A stretch of DNA of 64,000 bases from Planctomycetaceae bacterium (GTDB taxonomy: Bacteria; Planctomycetota; Planctomycetia; Pirellulales; Pirellulaceae): NCBI GenBank assembly GCA_020638975.1, contig JACKHN010000034.1:1-64000 (forward strand). Reading direction: 5' to 3'. The notes beneath the pieces were generated by a model, which saw nothing but the letters and a program-made list of their open reading frames with translations, was not told the DNA's origin and did no database searches. Each line of letters opens with the position of its first letter. Position 1 is the first letter of the stretch. Of the stretch, positions 35,805 to 44,998 are shown in pieces. The translations under genes and the position numbers were made by a program.

Positions 35805-36278
35805 TTACTGCCCCGTGTAGCTCAGCGACGGGCAAGAGGCTTTGTTCACTAAATTGTACAAAGCCAGCGTCTCGGCGTCGGTACGTTGTCGCGGGACTCG
35901 AATCGCAAAGCTGCCATTGGCGCGGTTGTACCAGATCGAACAGTTAGGCGCGAGATACTTTGTCTGCAAGTTGTACTTGTTGGGGTCGTTATCCAGATAA
36001 AGCGGGTTTGGATGAGCCGGTTCAAACGGGTTAATGACACGACGGCTCTGAAACCAGGCTGGATCGACCGTTGTCGGCCAACCGCCATTAATTGCCCAGT
36101 ACTCTTCGATTTTTGTGCGAACGTTTTCGACGAGATAACTTGATGCAGCGATTTGAGCTTCCGTGCTCTGGTTGATGATCTTGGGGAATGTGATCGCCGC
36201 TAGAATCGCGATGATCAATACGACCACCACCAGTTCAACTAGCGTGAAACCTCCTGCTGTAGTTCTTCGTGCGCGCAC
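35805..36278 (-). CDS. type IV pilin-like / type II pseudopilin, 157 aa
   Basis: The product has the prepilin signature GGFTLVELVVVVLIIAILAA right after a short basic leader (RARRTTA); cleavage by prepilin peptidase would fall after the second Gly, with Glu at +5. The rest is a soluble head rich in Asn, Pro and Tyr. The start is taken at GTG 36278, with AGAGAGG before it; the frame is open back to a GTG at 36320. Planctomycetes carry many such proteins, often used as scaffolds of secretion or uptake systems. No other pilus gene is adjacent. Confidence 0.8.
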   Translation of the reverse strand: MRARRTTAGGFTLVELVVVVLIIAILAAITFPKIINQSTEAQIAASSYLVENVRTKIEEYWAINGGWPTTVDPAWFQSRRVINPFEPAHPNPLYLDNDPNKYNLQTKYLAPNCSIWYNRANGSFAIRVPRQRTDAETLALYNLVNKASCPSLSYTGQ

Positions 36279-36347
36279 TGAGACCTCTCTGAAGACAATG
36301 AGTCTGAGCAACAATAGCACGCACCTGAGCAGGGGGCGTGTTTCCTG

Positions 36348-37460
36348 CTATCTCGGTGCAATCGCGAGTTTGCGGAGGACTTCGATTCCGCGGTGAATCA
36401 CCGCGTCGTCGGCGGCGTACGAAATGCGAAAGTGCGTATCTTGCTGGCTGAAAATGTTGCCGGGAATGATGAGCAGATTGTTTTCGATCGCTTTGGCAAC
36501 GAATTCTGAACCCTTGCCCCAAGGTGCCTTGGGAAAGGCGTAGAACGCTCCGCCAGGTCGAGCCACCTCGTAAAGATCCGATAATCCGTCGACGAGCATG
36601 TCGCGTTTCTTTCGGTAGGCGGCAACATGCTCGCTGATATCGACATCCAGCGCAACGGCGCCCGCCCATTGTGCAGGCTGCGGAGCACAGACGAATGTGT
36701 ATTGTTGCAGCTTGATCATCGTGTCGATGACTTCGGTCGGACCATGCACAAAGCCCAGTCGCCAGCCGGTCATGGCGTGGCTCTTGGACATGCCATCGAT
36801 AACGATCGTCTGACTATTGAACTTGGTCGGCGAAATAAACGGATCATCGTACGTAAATGAACGATAAATCTCGTCGGAGACCAATGCGATGTTTCGCTCG
36901 GCGGCGAGTTCGGCGAGCCCACGAATCTCGGCTTCCGAAGCCGTGACGCCCGTCGGATTGGCTGGACTATTGAACAAGATCGCTTTGGTTTTTGGCGTGA
37001 TCGCAGCGGCGACTCGATCGAGATCGATACGGAAGTCGGGATAGGTATCGATCAACACCGGCACACCGCCGGCCAAACGGACTAGCGAGGTGTACATGAC
37101 GAAGTACGGATCGAAGATGATGACTTCGTCGCCCGGATTGATCACCGACAGCATCGTCAGCACCAAGCCGCCACTCGTCCCGGAACTGACAAACACCTTA
37201 CGGTCACTCGGGCCGTAATCATCGTCGATTTGCTTCTGCAACTTCTCCCGCAATACCGGCATGCCTTGCGTCAGGGCATAGCCATTCTTGCCCGATTGGA
37301 TCGCGTCGATGCAGGCTGCTTTGATCGGCTCCGGCACTTCGAAGTCAGGCTGACCGATGGAGAGGTTAATCGGGTCCTTCATGTTCGCAGCAAGGTCGAA
37401 GACTTTGCGAATGCCGCTACTGTCGAAGGCTTTGGTACGGTCGGCGATCCAAGGATGCAT
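36348..37460 (-). CDS. PLP-dependent aminotransferase, class I/II, 370 aa
   Basis: Aspartate-aminotransferase-fold enzyme. Visible landmarks: INLSIGQPDFEVP at the start, SGTSGGLVLTMLSVINPGDE, FNSPANPTGV (substrate-side Asn), DEIYRSFTYDD (PLP Asp/Tyr), and the Schiff-base Lys in DGMSKSHAMTGWRLG; FRISYA near the C-terminus carries the carboxylate-binding Arg. Length is normal. The exact amino acid used cannot be told from motifs. A 14-bp tandem repeat sits immediately upstream of the start. Confidence 0.9.
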   Translation of the reverse strand: MHPWIADRTKAFDSSGIRKVFDLAANMKDPINLSIGQPDFEVPEPIKAACIDAIQSGKNGYALTQGMPVLREKLQKQIDDDYGPSDRKVFVSSGTSGGLVLTMLSVINPGDEVIIFDPYFVMYTSLVRLAGGVPVLIDTYPDFRIDLDRVAAAITPKTKAILFNSPANPTGVTASEAEIRGLAELAAERNIALVSDEIYRSFTYDDPFISPTKFNSQTIVIDGMSKSHAMTGWRLGFVHGPTEVIDTMIKLQQYTFVCAPQPAQWAGAVALDVDISEHVAAYRKKRDMLVDGLSDLYEVARPGGAFYAFPKAPWGKGSEFVAKAIENNLLIIPGNIFSQQDTHFRISYAADDAVIHRGIEVLRKLAIAPR

Positions 37461-37472
37461 GGGAAGGATGAG

Positions 37473-37507
37473 GGATGAAGGTAGAAGGATGAAGGTAGAA
37501 GGATGAA
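37473..37507. repeat. 14-bp tandem repeat, 2.5 copies
   Basis: GGATGAAGGTAGAA is repeated two and a half times, 13 bases before the aminotransferase start on the minus strand. Purine-rich on the plus strand. Simple-sequence length change here could affect expression; otherwise no function is apparent. Confidence 0.7.
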
Positions 37508-37531
37508 AATCGCGTTGTGAACAGAGCGATC

Positions 37532-39631
37532 CTATTCTGAAGGTGCATTATCCGCAACGGGCTTGCGAAATTGCAGTTGCTTCTCGTCCCAACCGAGGAC
37601 TTCGCCAACACCCTGCGCATATTTCCAAGCCGCTGGCTCGCTGGTGTAAAACACGACGCGGCTGCGTTCCGCGGCCATCGCGACCGCCTGTGGCATATCA
37701 AGGAATCGTGTCACATTCAGGAAGAAAGGGCCTTCGCGATGAGATGTTGGCAACTCGTGCAGATCAAGGCGTGCGACCTCCGGTTCGAAAAGCGACGCAT
37801 ACAGCGTCACGCCAGCCATTTGCCGCTGGCTTTGCAGCCAAAGTGGCACGTCGGTAAATCCATCGGTCGCTCGAAGTGTCTGTGCCGCGCGGCGCACATC
37901 CCAAACTCGCATCCCGTCCAGCGATTGGCCCAGTAAATAGAACCGACGTTGATGCTGCGTCTGCTTCTTCTCGCTTCGATCCCAAGCCGTCGGGCCGATG
38001 CCGCGAGGAGCAACATAGGCCATTGTCCAGGCAAACGAAGCGAGCATTTGTTTGGTTTGCTCGAACGCTTCCTTGTCGGCATCGGGGAGAGTTTCATCAT
38101 CGAGTTGCTTCTCGAACGCGACGCGCGTCGCGGCCAGAAACTCAATCCAACTCTTGTCGTCAAGCACATTCAAGACGACCAAGTCGCGATTCTCCAAATC
38201 CGATCGTTCGACGAGATACAATCGCAACTCAATCGCATCTTGACTCGTGAAGTCAATCGCGCGAAAGCGAATGCCGTCGTTCACGACGTTGAACACCTCT
38301 TGCGACTCGCCGAATTCGTTTACTGTTGGCCAACCGGCAAACGACTTCGTTGCGAGGGCCGCTCGCCACATTTTCTGTTGTCTGGTCCAGTCGGATCGAT
38401 CGCTTGGCAGTTTCGGAGTTGCCTGCGCGACGAACGTTTCGTCGATCTTCGTGTTGACTTCGTCGGTTGGAAGGCTCTCGAAGACTTTAAGCTGTTCCGG
38501 TTCGAAGAACTTGACGGCAGTCTTCTCGATCAGCGAGTCGTCGTTCTTCAGATGCTGATTGAACCAGCGAAACGCATGCACTTGCAATTCTTGCGTATCT
38601 TTATGGCCACCGGCGGTGATATTCAGCGCTACCTTGTCAGCCGCACTTTGCAGCGTGTAGATCCGTCGGACGCTTTCAAAAGTCCGCACCACACCATCCA
38701 ACGGGAAGATGCGATCGGTATCCGTGTTGCTGATCAGCAGGGGGCGAGGCGAGACCAAGGCCGCAACCTTGGCGTAGTCCCATTGATATGTGTTCACCAT
38801 GTACATGCAGTCACAATGTCCTTCGACGCAGCCGTCGACGACATGATTCTGCAAGTCGGTAATACCAGCCACCGGCACCGCGCACTTGATACGCTCATCG
38901 ATGGCAGCGATCCACCAGCTGTATGCACCTCCACCACTCCGCCCGGTGACACCAAATCGCGAAGCATCCACCTCGGGTCGCGTTTCCAAATAGTCGAGAG
39001 CTCGCACACAGTTCCACGCCTCGACGCCCGCCGATGTATAGCCTCGATTCAGCCACCACCAGCGATTGCGGTTATACGTTCCGTGGTGAATCCCTTCGAT
39101 CTCGCCGAGTTGGAGCGTGTCGATCGTCAGACAGACGTAGCCGTTGCGTGCGAACCAGCCGCCATGATGTTGATAGTGAGTCTTATTGCCGTAGCTGATC
39201 CCATCTTTTTTAACGCCACCATGTCCGCAGACATAGAGAATGGCAGGCAACTTCTCGTCAATATTTTTTGGCAAATACAGATTGCCGGTCACGTACAGGC
39301 CGGGACGTGACTGAAACTGAACATTCTCGACCGTGAACTCGTCGTGCTCGACCTTGCCGGTAACAACCGGTTTCAGATCGGTCTTCTCGGGCAGCGGATC
39401 GAGCCCCAGCATTTCCAACAGTTCGCCTCTATATCCCTGTTTATTCTGCTGCCAATCCTCCGCAGTTTGAATCTCCGCTAGACAAGCATCTCGTAACCGC
39501 TCGGTTTCCACACGGAAATACGCGGCGATCATCTTATCGCCGCGCGAGGTGTCGATTGCCTGCGGTTCGTTGGCAACAGTCAGACCGGTAGAAACAGCTA
39601 GGCAGAACGAAATGAGGAAACAATTTCGCAT
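37532..39631 (-). CDS. secreted alpha/beta hydrolase (acetylxylan esterase-like), 699 aa
   Basis: Signal peptide MRNCFLISFCLAVSTGLTVA. Residues 90-350 form the alpha/beta-hydrolase core: YVCGHGG oxyanion-hole region, the Ser nucleophile in GVTGRSGGGAYSWW, an acid in the TDTDRIFPLDG loop, and a His in AGGHKDTQE, as in acetylxylan esterase/dienelactone hydrolases. Residues 350-690 are an extra region of unknown type with PTAWDRSEKK and GQSLDGMRVWDVRR, which itself resembles the distal part of such hydrolases. It is a distant relative by design of the hydrolase at 47864-50071. Probable function: removal of ester groups from polysaccharides. Confidence 0.8.
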   Translation of the reverse strand: MRNCFLISFCLAVSTGLTVANEPQAIDTSRGDKMIAAYFRVETERLRDACLAEIQTAEDWQQNKQGYRGELLEMLGLDPLPEKTDLKPVVTGKVEHDEFTVENVQFQSRPGLYVTGNLYLPKNIDEKLPAILYVCGHGGVKKDGISYGNKTHYQHHGGWFARNGYVCLTIDTLQLGEIEGIHHGTYNRNRWWWLNRGYTSAGVEAWNCVRALDYLETRPEVDASRFGVTGRSGGGAYSWWIAAIDERIKCAVPVAGITDLQNHVVDGCVEGHCDCMYMVNTYQWDYAKVAALVSPRPLLISNTDTDRIFPLDGVVRTFESVRRIYTLQSAADKVALNITAGGHKDTQELQVHAFRWFNQHLKNDDSLIEKTAVKFFEPEQLKVFESLPTDEVNTKIDETFVAQATPKLPSDRSDWTRQQKMWRAALATKSFAGWPTVNEFGESQEVFNVVNDGIRFRAIDFTSQDAIELRLYLVERSDLENRDLVVLNVLDDKSWIEFLAATRVAFEKQLDDETLPDADKEAFEQTKQMLASFAWTMAYVAPRGIGPTAWDRSEKKQTQHQRRFYLLGQSLDGMRVWDVRRAAQTLRATDGFTDVPLWLQSQRQMAGVTLYASLFEPEVARLDLHELPTSHREGPFFLNVTRFLDMPQAVAMAAERSRVVFYTSEPAAWKYAQGVGEVLGWDEKQLQFRKPVADNAPSE

Positions 39632-39679
39632 TACACGACTCCAGGCGGGAACGATGGGGCGGATTACGTTACCATGTCC

Positions 39680-39731
39680 GTTGGAGTCCAGCCTTTAGGC
39701 TGCAATGTCAGGCTAAAGCCTGGACTCCAAC
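39680..39731. repeat. palindrome, 22-bp stem
   Basis: GTTGGAGTCCAGCCTTTAGG and its mate pair over 22 bases with two mismatches around an 8-base loop. It lies upstream of the hydrolase gene and downstream of the secretin gene. Same structural class as the other intergenic palindromes of the window but a different sequence. Confidence 0.75.
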
Positions 39732-39779
39732 AACTGGCTGCGGCATAGTATCGTGCCTGAGTCGTGAATGGAATGCAAG

Positions 39780-41330
39780 CTATCGAGCGGCTTCTCGCGG
39801 TAACGGGGCATCGCCCGTGAATACGTAGATCGTGTCGATCGCGTCAACATCGGGATGAACGGTGCAGTTCAGCGTCCCGCCTTTCGACAAGGATTCCAAA
39901 CACGCGCGACTGACTTGGACGTAGTAATCCAAGCCCCCATCACGATTCGGTCGCCAGCCATAGCCGACTTTGGGGTTCGAATTTGCCTCTCCAAAACTCT
40001 CCTGGAGTGAAGTTGGCCCCATCACGATACGAAACTCCCGCAACTTGCGACTCGCACCGTCAAGGGCGCTTTCAATAGCGATGCCATCGTAGAGCAGTTT
40101 ATAAAGACCACCCCCGATGCGGATCGTGAATAGGGAATCGCCTGTGGGTAGTTCCTCCCATTTTGAGTTGACACTCAAGTCGCGACTCCTCGCCAATTGA
40201 GGCTTGGCTTTTTCAGTTGTATTTGCGCGCGGCCAATGGCCCGGCGTTGCAGGCTGATAGAGCGGCAAAATCGGTGGTACGGGACCTTCCATGCCACTTC
40301 TCTTTCGGGCAATTCCTTGTTCAACAAGATCAGTCAGTTGCTTTACCTTGACATGAAGGGATTCGACTTCCATCTGCAACTGGCGAATCTGACCACCGGG
40401 GACAGAGAATTCAGGCTGATGGTGAGCAACGATCCGCTCGTGCTGAACAGGATCACTGCCAGGCATGACCAGTTCAGGCGTCACCATCACGAGCATGCCA
40501 TCAAAAAGTGGGCCGCCAAGGACCGCAGTCTTATTGAGCGCCATCAGAAGAGCTGTTTGAACGCTGTGAGTCCTCACGGGTGGAAACATAAATCCATTCG
40601 GCGGAACTTCCAGCAATAGACTTATCTCCGAGTAGTCAACTCGCAGTTCAGCCACAATCGTCTGAGCATCGCGAAGACTTGTGGTAGCTTCGATCTTTGT
40701 ACCCACGTCCCGAAACTCCGTCGTGACAGCACCATCCTTCGGTGGACCCGGTGAGGGAACTTCGGCACCGGAAAAGAACTTCGCCTTACGTCCGCACTCG
40801 GTGAGCAGCGTCGGTTCTGCGAGCAGTTTTGCGGCACCACTTACGCTCAACAGCTTGGCCAGCAATTCACGTTCGCGAAGACTGATGGTAGACAGCAAGG
40901 CTTCCGCGTTGGCAGATGTGGCGTACGTGTTCTCGCGCGTAGATTTGTTATGCGGCTTGTCCGAGAGAATCGCGGCGAGATCGATACCCGCCTCGGCAGC
41001 CCGCTGCGTTGACACGCGGAAGATCTTGAAATGCAGCATCACCTGAGAAGGTTTCTCGCCGGCAACGGATTCAACCGTAGTGGTTAAGTCGGGTTCGTGA
41101 TCAGCCGCGGGGTTTGCAACTTCCGGCGATTGAATTCCAGGATCCGCTTCATCGGAGGTCGGGGCCTCGATCGCTGTGGTGACTGCTGGTGCCGAGTTCT
41201 GGTCGCTAGTTGCCGAATGATCATCCTGCGCAACGGGAACCTGATCGGGCATCGCCGCGCCGACAGGGGACAAACTGAGATTAGCAAGCCCGCCGGTGAG
41301 CAGAGCGAATAGAATCATTGCTCGTTTCAT
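39780..41330 (-). CDS. secretin-domain (type II/III secretion) protein, 516 aa
   Basis: ATG 41330 (MKRAMILFALLTGGLANLSL) begins a signal peptide; six upstream codons are open. A Pro/Asp-rich linker (30-100) leads to a short N-domain (VMLHFKIFRVSTQRAAEAGI, like the bilobed N2/N3 or STN regions) and the secretin core at about 150-290: LLAEPTLLTECGRKAKFFSG, EFRDVGTKIEA, TAVLGGPLFDGMLVMVTPELV. A coiled coil (VESLHVKVKQLTDLVEQ) and another globular domain follow, an unusual extension. No inner-membrane or ATPase genes of a secretion system are adjacent; planctomycetes often have lone secretins of unknown role. Confidence 0.75.
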   Translation of the reverse strand: MKRAMILFALLTGGLANLSLSPVGAAMPDQVPVAQDDHSATSDQNSAPAVTTAIEAPTSDEADPGIQSPEVANPAADHEPDLTTTVESVAGEKPSQVMLHFKIFRVSTQRAAEAGIDLAAILSDKPHNKSTRENTYATSANAEALLSTISLRERELLAKLLSVSGAAKLLAEPTLLTECGRKAKFFSGAEVPSPGPPKDGAVTTEFRDVGTKIEATTSLRDAQTIVAELRVDYSEISLLLEVPPNGFMFPPVRTHSVQTALLMALNKTAVLGGPLFDGMLVMVTPELVMPGSDPVQHERIVAHHQPEFSVPGGQIRQLQMEVESLHVKVKQLTDLVEQGIARKRSGMEGPVPPILPLYQPATPGHWPRANTTEKAKPQLARSRDLSVNSKWEELPTGDSLFTIRIGGGLYKLLYDGIAIESALDGASRKLREFRIVMGPTSLQESFGEANSNPKVGYGWRPNRDGGLDYYVQVSRACLESLSKGGTLNCTVHPDVDAIDTIYVFTGDAPLPREAAR

Positions 41331-41423
41331 CAAATCGAATCCTTTCACAACGAATTCCTACTGAAGTCACAAACCACGACGCCGATGCTGGCATCCGCTG
41401 GTCTAAGTTTGAGTCTTGCACAT

Positions 41424-41566
41424 TTTGGAGTGCGGCGACTCGTCGCCGCTTTGTCATTTTTTCGTGTGGAACACGATTTGTTTGCGACGCTACTCGCGTT
41501 AACGAGGCGTGCGAAAAAGTGCTTCGCACCGAAAACCAAAGCGGTGACAAGTCACCGCAGTCCAAA
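41424..41566. repeat. 143-bp MITE-like inverted-repeat element
   Basis: 30-bp terminal inverted repeats (left 41424-41453 beginning TTTGGAGTGCGGCG, right 41537-41566) match at about 26 of 30 positions. The 83 bases between them contain a TCGTGT/ACACGA hairpin and a GTGCGAA/TTCGCAC stem. No coding frame inside. This is the size and form of a miniature inverted-repeat element; no target-site duplication was established. Confidence 0.65.
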
Positions 41567-41748
41567 GGAACTGCAATCTCGAACTAACACAAGCCGCATC
41601 ACGCTGGTTCTATGGTTTCCGAGAGCGAAGCGTCAATACAAGTTTCGAGCGCAACCCATAGGCAACCGCAGGAGATTCTGATACGAATTTCCCGTATACC
41701 TGCATTTTTGTCTCGAAGCCGCCCCACACCAAGCCACGATTCAGCACC

Positions 41749-43107
41749 ATGTCGCGACGGAGCGCGAGGGCGACCCTCAGTAACGATCTGCGTTCCAGCA
41801 TGGTCGACGCAGGTGCGTTCAGCTTGATGGTCGGGCTGGGTGAGACGTACCTGACGGCTTTTGCTTTGGCACTGAGTGTCAGCGAGATCTCGACGGGGCT
41901 ACTTGCCGCGTTCCCCATGCTGATTGGTGCCACGTTACAGTTGGCGGCTCCCTGGTGCATTGGACGACTTGGTTCGCATCGCGTGTGGATCGTTGGTTGT
42001 GCTACGGCCCAAGCCATCTGCCTGTTGCTGACTCCCGTCGCGGCAATTGCCGGGCAGTGGCAACTTGCAGTGCTCTACGTAGCTTCGTCGCTCTACTGGG
42101 CTAGCGGTCTTGCCACGGGACCGGCGTGGAACACTTGGGCCGAAGAGATCATCCCGCCGGTGATTAGAACGCGTTTCTTTGCTCGACGATCGCGAGTCTC
42201 GCAGTTTTGTTTACTAGTTGGATTTGCAGCAGGTGGTTTGCTGCTGGCCTATGCCAAACGAAACGCCTTCGTCGTCACCGCCTTTAGTGTCATCTTCATT
42301 CTGTCTGGCATCTTCCGGTTGGTGAGTGCTGGTGCCCTGTATCGCCAGAGTGAACCGTCGGCCGGTCGAGCGACGAAAGGACATAAGACGCTACGGCAGG
42401 TCCTGCTCAGTCTGCGTGGTCACGCCGGTGGGCGGTTGTTGATGTATCTGTTCGCCGTCCAAATTGCCGTTCAATTGTCGGGGCCTTACTTTGCACCGTA
42501 CATGCTCGCTCGGCGCGGGATGACGTACACCGAGTATATGTTTCTGATCGCGTTGGGGTTTCTCGGCAAGGTGATCGCGCTGCCTGCATGGGGACGACTG
42601 GCCAAGCGAGCGGGAGTCGGCCCCCTAATGTGGATTGGCGCGATTGGGATTATTCCGCTATCGGGTTGTTGGTTGGGGCTGCAATGGATTGAATACGATG
42701 TGCTGTACCTCTCGTTTCTCCAAGTTTTTGGTGGCTTCGCCTGGGCAGCGTATGAACTCGCGTTCTTCCTGATGTTCTTTGAAACGATTCCGCGTCATGA
42801 GCGAACGAGCGTGTTAACCATTTACAACTTCACCAACGCATTGGCGCTGGTCTTCGGTGCGGTGCTTGGGGCCGGATGGCTGTCACTGGTCGGACAAAGT
42901 GAGGCATCGTATCTGCAACTCTTTGGACTCTCGTCAGCCGCGAGATTGTTCGCCCTGGTGTTCTTAATGCGAGTTCCGCACATGGATGTCCGCGCCGTCG
43001 CGATGTCGCTCCGCACGTTGGCGCTGCGACCGTCGGAGGGCGGTAGCTTTGAGCGTCCCGTGTTGTCGACGATCGATGATGATCGAACCGAAGATGGCTC
43101 TTCGTAG
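41749..43107 (+). CDS. MFS transporter, 452 aa
   Basis: About 12 hydrophobic helices in two groups of six, with a polar loop near 200-215 (SEPSAGRATKGHKTLRQ). The cytoplasmic loop between helices 2 and 3 (IGRLGSHRVWI) and the matching loop near the middle of the second half (WGRLAKRAGVGPLMW) are typical of the major facilitator superfamily. Substrate unknown. An internal ATG at codon 18 (MVDAGAF) is an alternative start. It converges with queD, 32 bases apart. Confidence 0.85.
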   Translation: MSRRSARATLSNDLRSSMVDAGAFSLMVGLGETYLTAFALALSVSEISTGLLAAFPMLIGATLQLAAPWCIGRLGSHRVWIVGCATAQAICLLLTPVAAIAGQWQLAVLYVASSLYWASGLATGPAWNTWAEEIIPPVIRTRFFARRSRVSQFCLLVGFAAGGLLLAYAKRNAFVVTAFSVIFILSGIFRLVSAGALYRQSEPSAGRATKGHKTLRQVLLSLRGHAGGRLLMYLFAVQIAVQLSGPYFAPYMLARRGMTYTEYMFLIALGFLGKVIALPAWGRLAKRAGVGPLMWIGAIGIIPLSGCWLGLQWIEYDVLYLSFLQVFGGFAWAAYELAFFLMFFETIPRHERTSVLTIYNFTNALALVFGAVLGAGWLSLVGQSEASYLQLFGLSSAARLFALVFLMRVPHMDVRAVAMSLRTLALRPSEGGSFERPVLSTIDDDRTEDGSS

Positions 43108-43139
43108 CGACTTCGCGTGCCACTGCTCGACTCGGAGAG

Positions 43140-43550
43140 TCAAGCTACGCTGCCTCGATAGGTCGCAAAGCAGCGAGGCGTCTCCCACAACCGTGTCTCG
43201 ACAATCGGAAAACCGTTTTCAAGAGCACAGTCGTGAATCAGCTTGGCAATGTTTTCGGCCGTCGGATTAGCGTCCAGGAGAAACACCGGCTCGCCCATTC
43301 CTTGCAGCACTTCCACCATGGGATCATTTCGATTTAACAGCATCCGATGGTCGAGATTGTCATCGATCCAAGTGCTGACAACTCGCTTGATATCTGAAAA
43401 ATCGAGTACCATGCCGCGGTCGTCCAACGATTCAGCTTCGATGGCGATCACCGCGCGTCCGTTATGCCCGTGCAAGTAGCGGCACTTGCCGTCGTAGTTC
43501 ATCAGCCGATGGCCGTAACAAAAGTCGATCTCGCGAGTCACTCGAAACAC
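43140..43550 (-). CDS. queD: 6-pyruvoyl-tetrahydropterin synthase / QueD family, 136 aa
   Basis: Zinc enzyme of the PTPS/QueD family. GTG 43550 is chosen, six bases after AGAAGGGAG; the open frame upstream does not look coding. CYGHRLMNYDG gives the first zinc His, KCRYLHGHNG the second and third, with the Cys just before; DFSDIKRVV and LDHRMLLN follow, and PTAENIAKLI with a late Glu (VETRLWET) closes the active site. QueD makes carboxy-tetrahydropterin for queuosine, but PTPS-type pterin roles are equally possible without other que genes nearby. The length is normal. Confidence 0.85.
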   Translation of the reverse strand: MFRVTREIDFCYGHRLMNYDGKCRYLHGHNGRAVIAIEAESLDDRGMVLDFSDIKRVVSTWIDDNLDHRMLLNRNDPMVEVLQGMGEPVFLLDANPTAENIAKLIHDCALENGFPIVETRLWETPRCFATYRGSVA

Positions 43551-43608
43551 GGCGGGCTCCCTTCTAAGTTGGAATCGGTATGATGGAGATTGTAAGCCAC
43601 CGTTCTCG

Positions 43609-43638
43609 AATGACCAATGACCAATGACCAATGACCAA
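43609..43638. repeat. heptanucleotide repeat across the bioA start
   Basis: AATGACC is repeated four times in tandem. Each unit contains an ATG, seven bases from the next and so in a different reading frame; only the third (43624) opens bioA. Loss or gain of one unit would move which ATG is in frame. Confidence 0.8.
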
Positions 43639-44934
43639 TACTTGCTCCCTCGACTACACCGGGGGCCGATTCCACCGTGGCAACAAGCTGGAGCGCCGTT
43701 CGTCTGGAGTCCTTACACGCAGATGAAGACCTCGCCGCTGCCGATTCCGGTCGTGGCGACGGAGGGTGTGTATTTGATTCTTGAAGACGGCACGCGGTTG
43801 ATCGACGGGATGGCTTCCTGGTGGACAGCGTGTCACGGCTATAACCACCCGCACATCATTGCGAAGGTTACCGAACAGCTACAACGTATGCCGCATGTCA
43901 TGTTCGGTGGCGTGCATCATGAACCGGCGTTACGACTCGCTTCGCGATTGGCTAAGCTGTTGCCGGGCGATCTCAATCATGTCTTCTTTTGTGACTCGGG
44001 GTCGGTTTCTGTCGAAGTCGCGTTGAAGATGGCGGTTCAATACTGGTTGAATCGCGGCGTCACCGGTCGCGCGAAGTTCCTGTCGTTTCGTCATGCGTAT
44101 CACGGCGACACAACTGGTGCGATGTCGGTCTGTGACCCCGTCAACAGCATGCACTCCCACTTCAAAGGCTTTTTGCTCGAGCAATTCACACACGCTGTCC
44201 CACAGAGCGACGCCGAGTTCAACGAACTCGATCGATTCTTACGCGAGAAGCGCGACACGCTGGCCGGTGTCATCATCGAACCGCTGGTTCAGGGCGCAGG
44301 AGGCATGAAATTTCACTCGCCCGCTGCGTTGGCGACACTTCGACAGCTTTGCGATGCGCATGGCCTACTGTTGATTGCCGATGAAATTGCTACAGGATTC
44401 GGAAGAACCGGCACGATGTTCGCTTGCGAGCAAGCGTCGATCGTTCCGGATATTATGTGCGTTGGCAAAGCGTTGACGGCCGGCACCATGTCGTTTGCTG
44501 CGGCGATTGCAACGGATCGAGTCTTCGAGGCGTTCTGGTCAGACGATCCCGGTTGTGCCTTGATGCATGGTCCGACTTTCATGGCCAACCCGCTGGCTTG
44601 TGCGGCTGCTAACGCATCGCTCGATCTGTTTGAATCCGAGCCGCGTCTGGCGCGAGTTGCCGAAATCGAGCAGCAACTTGCCAAGGGACTCGAACCTTGC
44701 CGCAAGTTTGCTGGCGTGGTCGATGTACGCACGAAAGGGGCGATTGGTGTGATCCAAGTCGCCGAACTTCATCACCTTGAGCGATTGAGAGCTGCTTTCG
44801 TCGCCGCTGGAGTTTGGCTGCGACCGTTCTCGGACATCGTCTATATGACGCCGCCGCTGACGATCAGCAATGACGAACTTGACACGCTGTGCAATGCCGT
44901 CCGAGAGGTCGTGGGCCGCTGGGCAACTTGGTAG
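43624..44934 (+). CDS. bioA: adenosylmethionine-8-amino-7-oxononanoate aminotransferase
   Basis: PLP enzyme of biotin synthesis that converts KAPA to DAPA using S-adenosylmethionine. Class-III aminotransferase landmarks: GMASWWTACHGYNHP near the start (the WW of BioA), FFCDSGSVSVEVALKMA, RHAYHGDTTGAMSV, the PLP Asp in LIADEIATGFGRTG, and the Lys in CVGKALTAG. The length of 436 is normal. It may begin at ATG 43624 inside a heptamer repeat, or the next in-frame start. No other bio gene is in the window. A palindrome follows the stop. Confidence 0.9.
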   Translation: MTNDQYLLPRLHRGPIPPWQQAGAPFVWSPYTQMKTSPLPIPVVATEGVYLILEDGTRLIDGMASWWTACHGYNHPHIIAKVTEQLQRMPHVMFGGVHHEPALRLASRLAKLLPGDLNHVFFCDSGSVSVEVALKMAVQYWLNRGVTGRAKFLSFRHAYHGDTTGAMSVCDPVNSMHSHFKGFLLEQFTHAVPQSDAEFNELDRFLREKRDTLAGVIIEPLVQGAGGMKFHSPAALATLRQLCDAHGLLLIADEIATGFGRTGTMFACEQASIVPDIMCVGKALTAGTMSFAAAIATDRVFEAFWSDDPGCALMHGPTFMANPLACAAANASLDLFESEPRLARVAEIEQQLAKGLEPCRKFAGVVDVRTKGAIGVIQVAELHHLERLRAAFVAAGVWLRPFSDIVYMTPPLTISNDELDTLCNAVREVVGRWATW

Positions 44935-44966
44935 TTGTCGTACGTAAGGACCCCAGTAGGTAGTAG

Positions 44967-44993
44967 GTAGGCTGGGTCGCGACCCAGCTTACT
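44967..44993. repeat. palindrome after bioA
   Basis: GCTGGGTCGCGACCCAGC is an 18-bp perfect palindrome, extended to GTAGGCTGGGTC/GACCCAGCTTAC with one mismatch. It lies between the convergent bioA and zinc-ribbon genes and may stop transcription from both sides. Confidence 0.7.
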
Positions 44994-44998
44994 TGGTA

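Noticed and set aside
37949..39310. 453-codon plus-strand frame
   Set aside because: It lies antisense to the secreted hydrolase, whose signal peptide and GRSGGG motif are clear; the plus-strand translation shows no motif.
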